Source: Panax quinquefolius (taxonomy: Eukaryota; Streptophyta; Magnoliopsida; Apiales; Araliaceae). From it: a stretch of 64,000 nucleotides of DNA. How positions within the stretch are numbered: position 1 is the first letter of the stretch; every line of letters begins with the position of its first letter. Under the pieces are notes generated by a model, which saw nothing but the letters and a program-made list of their open reading frames with translations, searched no databases and had not been told where the DNA came from. Below are positions 22,041 to 34,688 of this stretch, in pieces. Made by a program: the position numbers and the translations under genes. Location: assembly GCA_020205615.1 (NCBI GenBank), contig CM035167.1:33148103-33212102 (forward strand), written 5' to 3'.

Positions 22041-24475
22041 TTTTAATTCATGAAAAATCATAACAAATAATATTAATGTATAAGAAAATATTTTAAGTTA
22101 TTTTCAAAGTGACTTTTAATATTTTGTGATGAAATTCATTAATTAATTAATATTAATTATAATTATTTTATTTAATAAATATATTAAATAAATTATGGAA
22201 AAATAGAATTAATGATTTAAAAATCATATAAAAATGATTTAAGTGTTATAAAAATATTTTAAGTTATAAAATGTAACTTTTGATATTTTGTCATGAAAAT
22301 ATTAATATTTTAATATTAAAAGCAATAATCGGATAATGGATTTAATTCGGTTTAAAAATCATATAAATATGATTTTAAGGTATTAAAAAACTTTGACATA
22401 TTATAAATATAGTATAATATTAAGTGATGATTTTCATTAATATTTGATAATAAATAAATATTAATGATAAAGGAATATTGTAGTATTTAATTCATTTAAA
22501 TACAATTATAATGATTGAAAATAAACGATAAATAGTAATAATTACTTAAAAATTATTACGAGACTTTGAAAAATATTTTGACTGCTTAGAAAATTGTCTT
22601 AGTTAATTGTTAAGTGTTAGTCAAGAGTTTAATTGAACATAGACTCGATAAAAGTCCCACTGTAATCACGGGATGTTAGAATTGTGGTTTCAAGTTCAAC
22701 TCGGATCGCAATAGTTTGACTTGATCACAAAGTCTTATGTGTGTTATATATAATCGATAGGGTTATGTGTTATATGTGTTTATGTTATTCTATATCTATA
22801 TATATTATAGTATTATATTGTGATGATATTATTCTAATATTGGAGATCTATATTACTAATATTAGGTCTTCGGATAAAGCGTTATAAATTGCGTTACAGA
22901 ATCAACCAGTTGTGCAAGTTTGTTTTTATTTAACTCTATTAAGAGTGTTTCATTCAGATAAGCTTATGGTTAATCATTGTTGGTTGCCATGAATTATACT
23001 ATGTACATATTGCATGTATAAGTCAGGTAGGATAGGCTGATCACCTTCATTACCAGTTGGTTCAGATATATTTGTTCATGTATAATACTTGTTCAGTTAT
23101 AAATTTGTTCCTCATAGTTCACAATTATATTGTTGAATTATAGCCAGCCAATTATTCAAATCATTTCAATCATGATATATCATTATATTGTTGAACTTAA
23201 ACTTGCTGGGCAATTCTTATGCTCACCCTTGCTATATCATGATAAAACATTGCAGATTAAGGCGAAAAAATAATTTTAATTCATGAAAAATAATATTAAT
23301 GTATAAGAAAATATTTTAATTTATTTTCTATGACTTTAAATATTTTGTGATGAAATTCATTAATTAATTAATATTAATGGTAATTATTTTATTTAATAAA
23401 TATATTAAATAAATTATGGAAAAATAGAATTAATGATTTAAAAATCATATAAAAATGATTTAAGTGTTATAAAAATATTTTAAGTTATAAAATGTAACTT
23501 TTGATATTTTGTCATGAAAATATTATTATTTTAATATTAAAAGCAATAATCGATAATGGATTTAACGGTTTAAAATCATATAAATATGATTTTAAGGTAT
23601 TAAAATACTTTGATATATTATAAATATATTATAATATTAAGTGATGATTTTCATTAATATTTGATAATAAATAAATATTAATGAAAAAGGAATATTGTAG
23701 TATTTAATTCATTTAAATACAATTATAATGATTGAAAATAAATGATAAATAGTAATAATTACTTAAAATTATTACGAGACTTTGAAAAATATTTTGACTG
23801 CTAAGAAAATTGTCTAAGTTAATTATTAAGTGTTAGTCAGAGTTTAATTGAACTTAGACTCGATAAAAGTTCGACTAGACCGTCGGGATGTTAGAATTAT
23901 GTCGGGTTCAACTCGAACGCAATAATAGTCGACTTGATCTTAGTCTTATATGTAATGTTATAGGCGATAGGGTTATGTGTTATATGTGTTTAGGTTATTC
24001 TATATCTATATATATTATAGTATTATATTGTGATGATATTATTCTAATATTGGAGATCTATATTACTAATATTAGGTCTTCGGATAAAGCGTTATAAATT
24101 GCGTTGTGGTAATCAACGGTTCAGGCAAGTTTGTTTTTACTTAACTTTACTAAGAGTGTTTCATTCAGATAAGCTTATGGTTAATCATTGCTGGTTTCCA
24201 TGAATTGTACTCTGTACATATTGCATGTATAAGTTAGGTATGAAAGGCTGATCACCTTCATTACCAGTTGGTTCAGATATATTTGTTCATGTATAATACT
24301 TGTTCAATCATAAATTTGTTTCGGCTAGTTCACAATTATATTGCTGAATTATAGCCAGCCAATTATTCAAATCATTTCAATCATGATATATCATTATATT
24401 ATTGAACTTAAACTTGCTGGGCAATTCTTATGCTCACCCTTGCTATATCATGATAAAACATTGCATATTAAGGCG
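22041..24475 (+). repeat. Two-copy direct tandem duplication (~1.2 kb period)
   Basis: The block from about 22041 to 23272 is repeated from about 23273 to 24475. Anchor words such as aattcatgaaaaat (22046 and 23278) and attaaggcga (23256 and 24467) give offsets of 1232 and 1211 bp. The copies differ by scattered substitutions and small indels, so the duplication is not very recent. Confidence 0.9.
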
Positions 24476-24742
24476 AATACGTCAGATACAAGGAAAGGTC
24501 CAAGACAGTTCCAGCTTTAGTAGACGCGTGCAGTTAGATTTGTATTGTATGATATTAATGTTGTTATATGTTAGAAAAATTATGAATTATATATAAGTAA
24601 AGGTTACTCGACCTTGGAAAATAGTGTGTAATGTAATGTATAAACAATTTATGTTTATATCTTTCGCAAATAGTAATAGTTGTATAGAATGATCGAACCG
24701 GATCCGAGGTGAATTAGGACCTAGATTCGGGGACCTCATAGT

Positions 24743-24754
24743 TGGTATCAGAGC
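24743..24754 (+). other. Primer-binding site of G (initiator tRNA-Met)
   Basis: TGGTATCAGAGC, an exact match to the usual plant initiator-Met primer site, two bases after the LTR end. Confidence 0.9.
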
Positions 24755-26372
24755 TGTTGGTTATGAAGCTTAGATAAGAATACCAGAGACCAATAATCGC
24801 AGTGATTAGGATAAGTACTAACTCAAATAGAGTTAGTTGGTTGGTAAGATTCAAAGACGAATCCCGGCGAGTTATAAGATACAGAGTTCCCTAACTCTGA
24901 TAATAAAGTTGAACAGTAGTGAGACATAGATAGAGTCTAAAAGACTAAAAGTGCAATGATAGAAGATCGTAAAATAAAACGATCATGATATAGAAATGAA
25001 TCATAATATATACGATGAGATCACCCCGTGATCTGATAAGGTTATAGTATGGAGAAGGATCAAGCGAATGATTGAAAAGTTATAAAAAAGTTTGCTGTGT
25101 GGCAGTTGTACTATGAAAGCTCATGAAAGAGTTATGGATTATGAATACGGATTAAATGAAATTCTTATTCAGAAGGGGGTTAAGATTAGGTGGGGATTTC
25201 AGTTGAGGATTCATGTCGGCAGCTGAGTTGTATGATTCCTTGTGTGGGCGGGGAATTGTACTTGGTGTAACAACTACTTAGTTTTGACAATGATAATCAT
25301 TGAAATGTTGTGTCGCGCTATTTGATATATGCATGTTAAGAGGGTGATTCCTTTCTTATGTGTATAACAGATAGATAGGTCATATGTAGAGGATATAAGG
25401 TTAAGTACGAGGTCTTAAAACTCATACTTAAGTGACATTCTTGATTCAAAGTTATATGAAATGTTTATGAACCCCTCAGCAAACGGACACCAAAGGTCAG
25501 ACTAGGATAAGTTCTTAAACTCATATGATTGTGGTAATTTATGGACTCATAAGTGTGGTCTTACGAACTGGGTATAGTTGTATGTAAAAGAAGTATTGAG
25601 GATAATAGGAACAAATAGATTGTTAAGCAAGTGATTATTAGTGGAGACATAAGTTTTCCAAAACTCCTAACTATGCTAGACTTCGAAATGTTGACATCAA
25701 GCTAAATACGCACTATGTTCTTTTAAAAAAAATGTAGACTCGTAATCATTTTTGAAACGGTTTAAAATATAGTCTATGCTACTCATTTTAGCTGGACGAA
25801 AATGATTTGAAATATCAAAATAAGTTTTATTTATCACTCATGTACCATGTAACCTGGTGCAGAGATGATAAAAATTTGATGGAGTTGTAAATACAGGAAT
25901 ACGTAGTGTGAATTTGATCTAAAATCGTTGTTCCACTATTGTATGATGTGTTATGACAAAGTCATACAATGACGGCATCCTCAAACGGACTGTTAATATA
26001 GTACGGCATCATGGCGTCATTCTCAAAAATATTTTCAAAAAAAATTTAATTTGCCAACGGGGTTTGGCTATACTTTAATAATTCGATTGAATTGAATTAT
26101 TGATATGAGTCTATGCTATTCGATTTAGCTAGACTAATGTTATGAAAACTCTAAAGTGTTCATTGAAAGAATTTTCCCTAACCAAATTGCTTTTGTATGG
26201 AATCCTATGATAAGACTGAGGTGAACTGTGTTGTTTGGATAAATAATCCAATCAAGTAGCGTAAATATTCGCTATATATGATTAATACGTTATGCATGAC
26301 GTAAGAGTACGATAGGCTGATCACCTAAAGTATTAACAACAGAAGTTTACCTTCTTTGTGATTGTGAACACC
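24755..26372 (+). other. Non-coding interior of G
   Basis: No gene visible. The right half includes LTR-like words: 'aaacggacaccaaagg' near 25483, two similar 'agtctatgct' plus 'tagct' segments near 25767 and 26109, and GATAGGCTGATCACC near 26310, also found in LTRs F and G. Part of this may be diverged 3' LTR rather than true interior. Confidence 0.6.
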
Positions 26373-26578
26373 TAGATTTGTATTGTATGTTATTAATGTT
26401 GTTATATGTTAGAAAAATTATGAATTATATATAAGTAAAGGTTACTCGACCTTGGGGAATAGTGTGTAATGTAATGTATAAACAATTTATGTTTATATCT
26501 TTCGCAAATAGTAATAGTTGTATAGAATGATCGAACCGGATCCGAGGTGAATTAGGTCCTGGATTCGGGGCCGTCACA
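26373..26578 (+). repeat. Truncated 3' LTR of G
   Basis: About 206 bp nearly identical to the end of the 5' LTR (24534-24740), ending GGCCGTCACA. The first ~3.2 kb of the expected LTR is absent or unrecognisable. Confidence 0.88.
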
Positions 26579-26683
26579 CATATCATCGGTAAAGGTGTTA
26601 TGGAAGAACCACGATACCGAAGAAGCACCATGGGAATTAGAAGAAAAGCTAAAGAAGGATTACCCTCAGTTGTTTGCGTAATG
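26579..26683 (+). pseudogene. pol: Chromodomain end of F, second part
   Basis: After the G insertion the frame resumes with KVLWKNHDTEEAPWELEE and ends DYPQLFA before a stop at 26681. This is the terminal half of a type II chromodomain at the integrase C-terminus, thought to guide integration to heterochromatin. Compare B at 41640-41722 and A at 3170-3303. Confidence 0.88.
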
Positions 26684-26727
26684 AAAGGCGAGACTCTGGG
26701 GACAGAATCTTTATAAGGGGGGAAGAA

Positions 26728-29700
26728 TGTAACGACCGAGAAATTCGGATCCTTTGTAAACTACTTGAAGGAATTAAATAATGAATAAAATAATATTATT
26801 TGTTATTATTACGTGTTAATAAGATGTATGTCATTTTATAACCTAGAAATGTCGGAACATCGTAGTATTTTAACTACGCGAAGGAATTAAAGTGTTTTAA
26901 TTTCCAAGACGAAAATAAAAGCTTTCCGAGAAATTTTTTGAAAAACACTATTTATCATTTTCCGCTCGGGAATTATTTTTGAACTTCTGAGAAATACGTA
27001 ACGTTATAATATCGAGGTGAGATGGATTTTGTAATAATAATCTAAGTATGGAAAACGTAATATTTCACATGCAGACTTAATTTGAGAACGTTAAGAATTA
27101 AAGTCTAATGAAATGAATTAGTGTAATCTTGTGTGAAGTGTAAAGTCCAATAGCATTAAGGGGCAAGCCCAAGTAGTAGAAATGTTTAGCCCAAGAGTTG
27201 GTTAATATGAAGCCATAGTAATTTAATGCAAGCCCAAAGACTAAGCTAAACTAATTACACTAAAGCCCAAGTATTGATCCATTGGCTAAATAGGATCCAT
27301 GGGGCAACCCATAAGAGAGCTTGGTAACCAAGGGTTTAATGTGGAGGCCAAGTAAAGAGAGTAGCTAGCAAGTTTACTTAGTTGTTAAGTAAATGAATAC
27401 TAAGGAGGTTTATTAAGGAGGTGGGAGGACTTATAACAAAAGTGCCCTAAGCTTAGAAAGCCTATAAATAACAATCTTGTAATTCATTACTTGGTTGTTA
27501 GTTTTCATCCAAAACAAAATAACTTAAGTGTTAGAGAGAATAAGCACTTTGAAGCTTAACTTCCATTGTTAGATTTTCCAAGAATAAGAAGGACTAGTTT
27601 ATCAAGGGTAAGGCTCTTGTCACATATATATCTTCCATCTCTATCATTATAGGGTGATAAGAGAAGTGTAGCTTAATCAACTTGTATGCTAAAAACATTT
27701 AAGAAATGGTTGATTAATGGACTTAAGCCGAATAAATAAGGAATAAGCAATTCAAACCTAAATAAGTTATGAACTTATGAAGAACAATGATGAACTTGTC
27801 ATATGTTTACCTTAAAGAGTTAGTATGATTCATAAGATGCAAGAATGTTGTATAAAGGACTTAATTCAAGAATAAGACATAAGGAAATAAAAATGTTATA
27901 TTGTAGAATTTGTTAAGTTATGAACTTATGAAGAATAAGCCATAACATAATTTAAAGACAAGTTGTTGTAATATGTAGGTTGAGATGTCTAGTTAATAAA
28001 ATGAATCCATTTAAAATAATGATAAAATCATTAGTAATGAAGTTTTGCAGGAATTCACATGATTGGACGATAATCGTCGAATTCGTGAAGTTCTTGAAAT
28101 GGTAGTCATATTTTGTGTTTGAACTCGGAAACATTGGTTTTCGATGGAGACAAGTCTTATTTGGCATTATAGAGTTGCAGACTCAAAAATAACTGGATTC
28201 CGACTTAGAACGAAGAAACGAGCGTTGAATGTTCATGAACGTTTATCGTTTTCGTTAAAAATGAACCAATAGGTGAATTTTTAGCAAACGAAGCCGAATA
28301 GATAAAATTCTTGCATGAACACGTAGAGTATGTGATTTGTGAATCGTAGGCTCTTGAACGAGCCAATTTGGACTTATAACAAAGAAATTACGAGTCCGAG
28401 AATCTCACAAAATGAAAAGTCTGTAAAAAATTTCTGGTGAACAGAGTTGGCGCCGCGGCGCCCGCCCAAGGCCAATTAGTCCGCGCCGTAGTGCCAAAAT
28501 GGCCCTCAGCCCCTAGAAAAGCGCGCCACAATGCGACCCATAACGAACGAACTCGCATCGCAGCACCGAGTCCGGTTTCTTAGCTTAGCATGTGATCTTT
28601 GCTTGTATTGACACGAGAGAAGAATAGCCATGGGCCATATTTCCAACCCTAGAGTCTAGATAATGAAAAATGTTTTCATGTTGAGCATGAATGGAAATTG
28701 TTTAACAATTAACTAAGGATTGTAATGTAACATTGTTAAGACATAATTAAGCCTTAAGTATGATCAATTAGTGTTAAAGAAAGTCAATTGCGTATGAAAG
28801 TAAGGACGACATAACGGAAAGCCGAAACAAATAATAACAAATCTGATACGTAATTAGATTGAGAAGTAGGGTCAGATTCTTTAGGAACCATGTATGGTTA
28901 TTCATGACCTAATGTGCTATGTGATGTTATCATTTATTGTAGAGACCTTAAAGACTTAAAGTGCACGTGTTATATCGGTAGCATACGCTAAAGACAAGTA
29001 TTTTAACCCTTGTTCCAGTTCGATCTGGACACACTTTGTGATTCATGTATTCTTCGCATGAGTTAATGTCTGATGAAGTCAAAGCTAATTGTTTAGGCTA
29101 GACTTATGCTATGTTGGATTTCTTATAATCTATCAAGTATTGACAAGAAATTACCAAACTAATATTGTTGTTGTTTTCAAAAGGAGACTGAGTATGCTAA
29201 ATTGTTTTGTCACAACTTAAACATATACATGTATACACGTTTAATGAATGTAGTGTTGATCAACATATGGTACTATAGGCTGATCACCTAGACATTCTCG
29301 TAAGCTATGCTGGACTTACAGACTTAGTGTCGGGATGTCCTTTTCAAAGTACTAATGAAATGCTCATGGTCTTGGACTAGAATTGATGTTTTACGGAATA
29401 TTGTTGTTGTAAAATGTTTTGAATGAAAAGAAGTGCTATTTTGAATTATCGATAGTACTTCCTAACTATTATTCAGTTATTGAAGATATACGATTCCTAT
29501 GTTTCAAGCATGCTAGTTTATTAAAATTGTTGTACTTGGTGAGCTAGTAGGCTCACTCTTGCTTGAACCATATGAATGCAGCTAAGATCAAACAGACCGA
29601 TGGCTCCGGCAAGGATAAAGGGAATGCGAAGGCGAACCCATAGATTACTTATGTAATAGTATAGTTTTGTAAGAATAATATTTGATATTATAACAAGGAC

Positions 29701-29865
29701 AAATGTAACGATTATAAAGAACTTGGGAAATGTTAATATTATTTTAAATATATATAAGACATATTCATTCTTTTGAGGCATTTCAATTGAATGTTTGTGT
29801 GAACTGTAGCACCGTGTAGCACCATCTGTCGGGTTGGAAGATACCCGGATTTTGGGGGCGTCACA
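26728..29865 (+). repeat. 3' LTR of F (3138 bp)
   Basis: Preceded by a polypurine tract (aaggggggaagaa, ending 26727), starts TGTAACGACCGAG and ends GGGGGCGTCACA where Athila H sequence resumes. TATA box at 27463; GC-rich segment 28447-28570; 'actataggctgatcacct' near 29274; GCTCACTCTTGCT at 29551. It does not resemble the E LTR in its body, so the two ends of this composite come from different families. Confidence 0.88.
27463..27470 (+). promoter_or_regulatory. TATA box of LTR F
   Basis: TATAAATA, followed by an AAC-rich leader with a GAGAGAA word, the same layout as the TATA region of LTR A. Confidence 0.55.
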
Positions 29866-32522
29866 GGTTAATGATCCATTGGAAACTACATTATTGGGAG
29901 ATGAAGATTTGGATGATCTGGAGTTTGTAGATTATTTGCATATGCTGGATTCTTTGCCACGAGTTAGCAGATTCAAAGCACCATTTGAACAATTACACAC
30001 AGAGGAAAGAGCCACAACAAGGATGAAACCTTCATTGGAGGAGCCACCTACACTTGAGCTTAAGCCACTTCCTAAACACCCCAGGTATGCATATTTAGGA
30101 AATTCTAATACTTTACCTGTTATTATTGCTTCTGCACTTAACGAATTGCAGGAAAATATGTTATTGAGTGTGCTTAGAGAATACAAATCATCTATAGGAT
30201 GGACAATTGCATATATCAAGGGAATAAGTCCGTCCTTCCACATGCATAAAATTCTTATGGAAGAGGATGCAAAGCCAAAAGTGGAACAACAGAGAAGGCT
30301 CAATCCAATCATGAAAGAAATAGTGAAGAAAGAAATTCTAAAGTGGTTGGATGCGGGAATCATCTACCCAATTTCAGACAGTATATGGGTCAGTCCGGTT
30401 CAATGTGTGCCGAAAAAGGGATAAATGACTGTAATACATAATGACGATAATGAATTAATTCCTACGAGGACAGTGATCAGTTGGAGGGTTTGCATGGACT
30501 ATAGGAAGTTGAATAAAGCAACCTGCAAGGACCACTTCCCTCTAACTTTTATCGATTAGATGTTGGACAGGTTGGTGGGACAAAAATTTTACTGCCTACT
30601 AGATGGGTATTCGGCGTACAATCAAATAGTCATTGCTCTTGAAGATAAAGAGAAAACCACTTTCATGTGCCCATACGACACTTTTGCATTCAGAAGAATG
30701 TCGCTTGGCTTGTGTAATGCACCTGCAACCTTTCAACGGTGTATGATGGCCATTTTCTCGGACACGATGGAAAAGAATGTGGAAGTCTTCATGGATGACT
30801 TCTTTGTCTATGGAGATAATTTTGAAACTTGTTTAGAGAATTTGGTGATGGTTTTAAAGCGATGCGTGGGGATAAATTTGGTACTAAACTGGGAGAAGTG
30901 CAATTTCATAGTTGAAGAAGGAATAATTTTGGGGCACAAGGTCTTAGCGAAGGGATTAGAGGTTGATAGAGTGAAGTTAGAAACAATTGATAATCTTCCA
31001 CCGCCGACTACAATGAAGGAAATTCACAGCTTTCTGGGACATGTAGGATTTTACCGAAGGTTCATTAAAGATTTCTCTAAGATTGGAAAACCATTGTGCA
31101 GTCTCTTAGAGAAGGACACAATTTTCAAGTTTGATGAGGATTGTAAGTTAGCATTTGAGGTATTGAAGAAAAAGTTGACTACAGCTCCAGTTATCGTCAC
31201 ACCAGATTGGAATATGCCTTTTGAGTTAATGTGCAATGTAAGCGACTACGCAGTAGGGGCTATTTTGGGTCAACGCCGAGAAAAGATATTCCACGCCATA
31301 TAGTATGCAAGTAAGACATTTACGGAGACTCAAATAAATTACACAACTACAGAAAAGGAGTTACTTGCAGTAGTATATGCCTTTGACAAATTCCGGGCAT
31401 ATTTGATTGAGACAAAGGTGGTGGTTTACTCGGATCACTCGGCAATTTGGTATTTATTCTCGAAGAAGGATGCTAAGCCATGACTTATCAGATGGATACT
31501 CCTCCTACAGGAATTTGATTTGGAGTAAAAAGATAGAAAGGGGACGGAGAATCAAGTTGTAGACCATCTTTCAAGGTTAGAAAATCTGGACAAAGACGGG
31601 GCAGATAAGTGTTTAATCAACGAGTCATTTCTGGATGAGCAGCTGTTTGGAGTCAATGCAGAATTTCCATGTTATGCAGATTTTGCCAACTATTTGGTGA
31701 GTAACGTCCTTCCAACTGATAGTACACGGAAACAAAAGAAGAAGTTCTTACATGTCGTCAACTTGTACATATGGGATGAGTCGTATCTATTCAAACAATA
31801 TGCAGATAAAGTGATTAGTTGATGTGTTCCATACAGTGAAGTAAATAATATACTGCATGAGTGCCATTCGTCTGCATACGGGGGACATTATGGAAGTGAG
31901 AGAACAATGACAAAAGTGCTTCAAGTAGGGTTCTATTGGCTTACAATATTTAAAGATGCCCACTAGTTTGTTAAAAGTTGTGACAAATGTCAAAGGGTGG
32001 GTAACATATCGAAGAGGAATGAGATGCCACTACAAACTATCTTGGAAATTGAAATATTTGAGGTATAGGGCATGGATTTTATGGGGCCATTTCCTTCATC
32101 GTTTAATAATTAGTACATCTTGCTTGCAATTAAATATGTATCAAAATGGGTTGAAGCTATAACACTCCCCACAAACGATGCCAAAGTGGTTCTTAAATTC
32201 TTGCACAAGAATATTTTTACAAGATTTGGCATGCCAAGAGCTATTATAAGTGATGAGGGTAGTCACTTCTGCAACAGATCGTTTACAGATCTTTTGGCAA
32301 AATATGGGGTCAACCATAAGGTGGCTACAACATATCACCCCCTAACAAGTGGGTAAGCTGAGGTTTCAAACAGGGAGGTGAAGAAAATATTAGAAAAGGT
32401 AGTAAACCCAAATAGAAAGGACTAGTCTCTCAAATTGGATGATGCATTATGTGCTTATAGGACAGCTTACAAGATGCCAATTGGGATGTCACTATATCAT
32501 TTGGTTTACGGGAAAACATGTC
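29866..32522 (+). pseudogene. pol: pol of Athila H (RT-RNaseH-IN), cut by A'
   Basis: One reading frame runs through the whole stretch with eleven in-frame stops (30422, 30557, 31301, 31481, 31526, 31820, 31964, 32066, 32111, 32354, 32423) and no frameshift. Seen: the pre-RT linker ELKPLPKHPRYAYLG, RT with VCMDYRKLNKAT, FAFRRMSLGLCNAPATFQR and an intact FMDD box (EVFMDDFFVYG), tether YRRFIKDFSKI, RNase H (TEKELLAVVYAFDKF, VVYSDHSAIWYL), integrase zinc finger (H..., CDKCQRVG), and catalytic core with GMDFMGPFP and YVSKWVEA. It ends at LVYGKTC where the A' LTR begins. Gag C-terminus and protease are missing at its left edge. Confidence 0.93.
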
Positions 32523-34092
32523 TGTGACGCCCCAAAAATAGGTTTACATCACCCATCTTGGGTCGCCAAATACATAGTACTGAATACAAATACAAACTTA
32601 ATTATACAACAAGAGCTGAGAGTTTTTACACGAATATTGTCTCATAGAAAATATCCATACTCAAATTCAATCCTCATTACTTTTATTATCACACTAAATA
32701 GTGAGGATTACTAAAACAACCATCTCGGACCATCACTCCGTTGCTCGACTAGTCCCGACTATGTTCTCATTTTCTGAAGAAAATAATGAAAGCAAAATGG
32801 TGAGCTTAACTAGCCCAATAAGAAATATTATGACTAAGATAATGCAGAATAAGTTATTGTTAGCATTCAATAATGATAAACTGATAGAATATAATAGACA
32901 ACAATTTTAACTGTAGCGGAATAAGCAATCCATTAGAAGAGTCAAGTAAATCATGATATCTACTATCTTCTATGATTTAAAAAGGTTTTCATCAAATTTA
33001 TCGCTAAGACTCAGCGTAATAAATAAATCACATAATCGAATCATCCCTGCACTACGGGCCAAGGATATTCATGTAATCATCAGTGGTCATGATTATACCG
33101 AATAATCCTTGGTCATAATCATACCAATAACTGTCCATCAATGCACTACACGCCAATGAGGATTTTTACCACATCATTTGTAACATTACGGGTCATGATT
33201 ATACCAATGATCCCTGGTCATAATCATACCAATCAACAGTCCATCTATGCACGTAAGCCAAAGATGACTTTCATCACAATATAAGCATGAAGATGATGAC
33301 AATGATATAAGAATTCAATTAAAATAAAGCACATGATAAATTTTAAAGATTTATAATTTAATTTATCCAGAATTCAATAATGTCCAAATTGTCAACACAA
33401 TACTGCTTTCTGGAGTAAAATTCAAGAATAATATCCATGTATCAAAAATAATTTGGATAGAAAAGAAATAAAATTTTTGATGAATAGTACCCATAAAAAT
33501 AGTATCCTCGTGAATAAGACTTGAGAATAAGACCCCGGAGACATAAAAGTGCCCTAAATACTAGAGTGAATAATATTTGAGTGAATTGTAATTGGGTGAA
33601 TAATAACTCGTGAATAGTACCCCAGCATAAAAAGTGCCATGAATACCCGAGTGAATAATATTTTAGTGAATAGTAATCGGGTGAATAGTAACCCGTGAAT
33701 AATACCCCGGTGAAAATATTGATATTTAATAAGAAAGTTCAGATCAATATTTCAAGGAAACGATACTGGATGAAGCACAAAACTCAAAGATATTCAACTA
33801 ATTTCAAGGATTATAAAAGTAATAATTACCATAGTAAGTTTAGATTTAAGAATATTAAAAGAAATAACATACAAAACTGCAAATGGATGTTCACCTGTCA
33901 TACGGTACGTAATCCGCGTAGACAGGTTATTCCGACATATTAAAGGATGAATACAAAAAAAATAGTATTCCTTATGAATACGAAAGAAATAATACCCCTT
34001 ACCAAACTAAAATAACATCCCTTTCCTTAGTAGAAGACTGGATACTGCAATAGTGAAGTAGTAGAATACTCTTCTTCTTGCTCTCTATTATT
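32523..34092 (-). repeat. A'-type LTR, 3' portion, minus strand
   Basis: The reverse complement ends GGGGCGTCACA and matches the end of LTR A, with the GAGCTCACC-like motif at 32799-32810 (minus), GTAGTGCA-type repeats near 33050-33260, and a GAATA repeat block. It sits in the Athila integrase frame. It is cut at 34092 by B and continues at 63804. It may be a solo LTR or the 3' LTR of an element extending right of the window. Confidence 0.87.
33485..33720 (-). repeat. GTGAATA-type tandem repeats in LTR A'
   Basis: Two ~115-bp imperfect tandem units share 'gtgaataatatttgagtga'-like sequence, 'aaaagtgcc' and 'gtgaatagtaccccgg'-like ends. Within each unit GTGAATA recurs several times. D has shorter GTGAATAGTAACTC arrays at the same place. 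Confidence 0.75.
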
Positions 34093-34631
34093 TGTGACGA
34101 ACGAGAATTTTGTTAATTAATTTTAATATTTATTGGATTAAATAAATATTTTTGATGATTTAATTATTAGATTAAATAATTAATTGATGCAATTGTGGTA
34201 GATTAATTTAATTATATGTATTACATTTATTAAATTAATGTGGAGATTTTTTATTATCGAAGTATGTGATTATGTGAACTTATTGTATTAAAAGAAATAT
34301 TTAATAAGCCTATTGGTATTTTAATTAATTTAATTATTAATTAGAGAGTTAATAATTTGACATTATTAACTAATGAGAAATTATTATATTTTATTTTAAG
34401 TAAATCACAAAGAGAGAGAATTAAGAATTTGAGAGAATTGTTAGTTGTTTGATTAATTGAGGAAGTTCATCTCTTCTATCTACACTAAGCGGTGAGCAAT
34501 CTCCTCCTTCCCAAATTTTAAATTACGTATTAAAGTTTTAATAAAAATGGCTTTCATTCATCCTGTAAAGTCTCTGTAATTGGAAAATTGTGTTGTTATA
34601 TGGATATATGTAATAATTCGAGTAGTATAGC

Positions 34632-34688
<57 letters not shown>

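Larger units (their letters stand above)
21340..24740 (+). repeat. 5' LTR of G (3401 bp, with internal duplication)
   Basis: Starts TGTGACAACCCGAG and ends at CATA just before the primer site; the 3' copy ends CACA, so two end bases have changed. It contains a perfect 10-bp hairpin near 21776, long AT-rich stretches, and two collinear copies of a block including GATAGGCTGATCACC-type and GCTCACCCTTGCT motifs. Confidence 0.85.
21340..26578 (+). mobile_element. Element G: coding-free LTR element inserted in F
   Basis: Bounded by TGTGACAACCC and CCGTCACA and flanked by an exact 5-bp target-site duplication catat (21335-21339 and 26579-26583), which interrupts the F chromodomain. It has a 3.4-kb 5' LTR with an internal ~1.2-kb duplication, a tRNA-Met primer site, ~1.6 kb of non-coding interior and only the last ~206 bp of its 3' LTR. 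It has no recognisable gag or pol and must have moved with enzymes from elsewhere, or lost them after insertion. Confidence 0.88.

Noticed and set aside
24402..24596. Small open frames in LTR G as genes
   Set aside because: They fall within the duplicated LTR block; the frame is not kept in the other duplicate.
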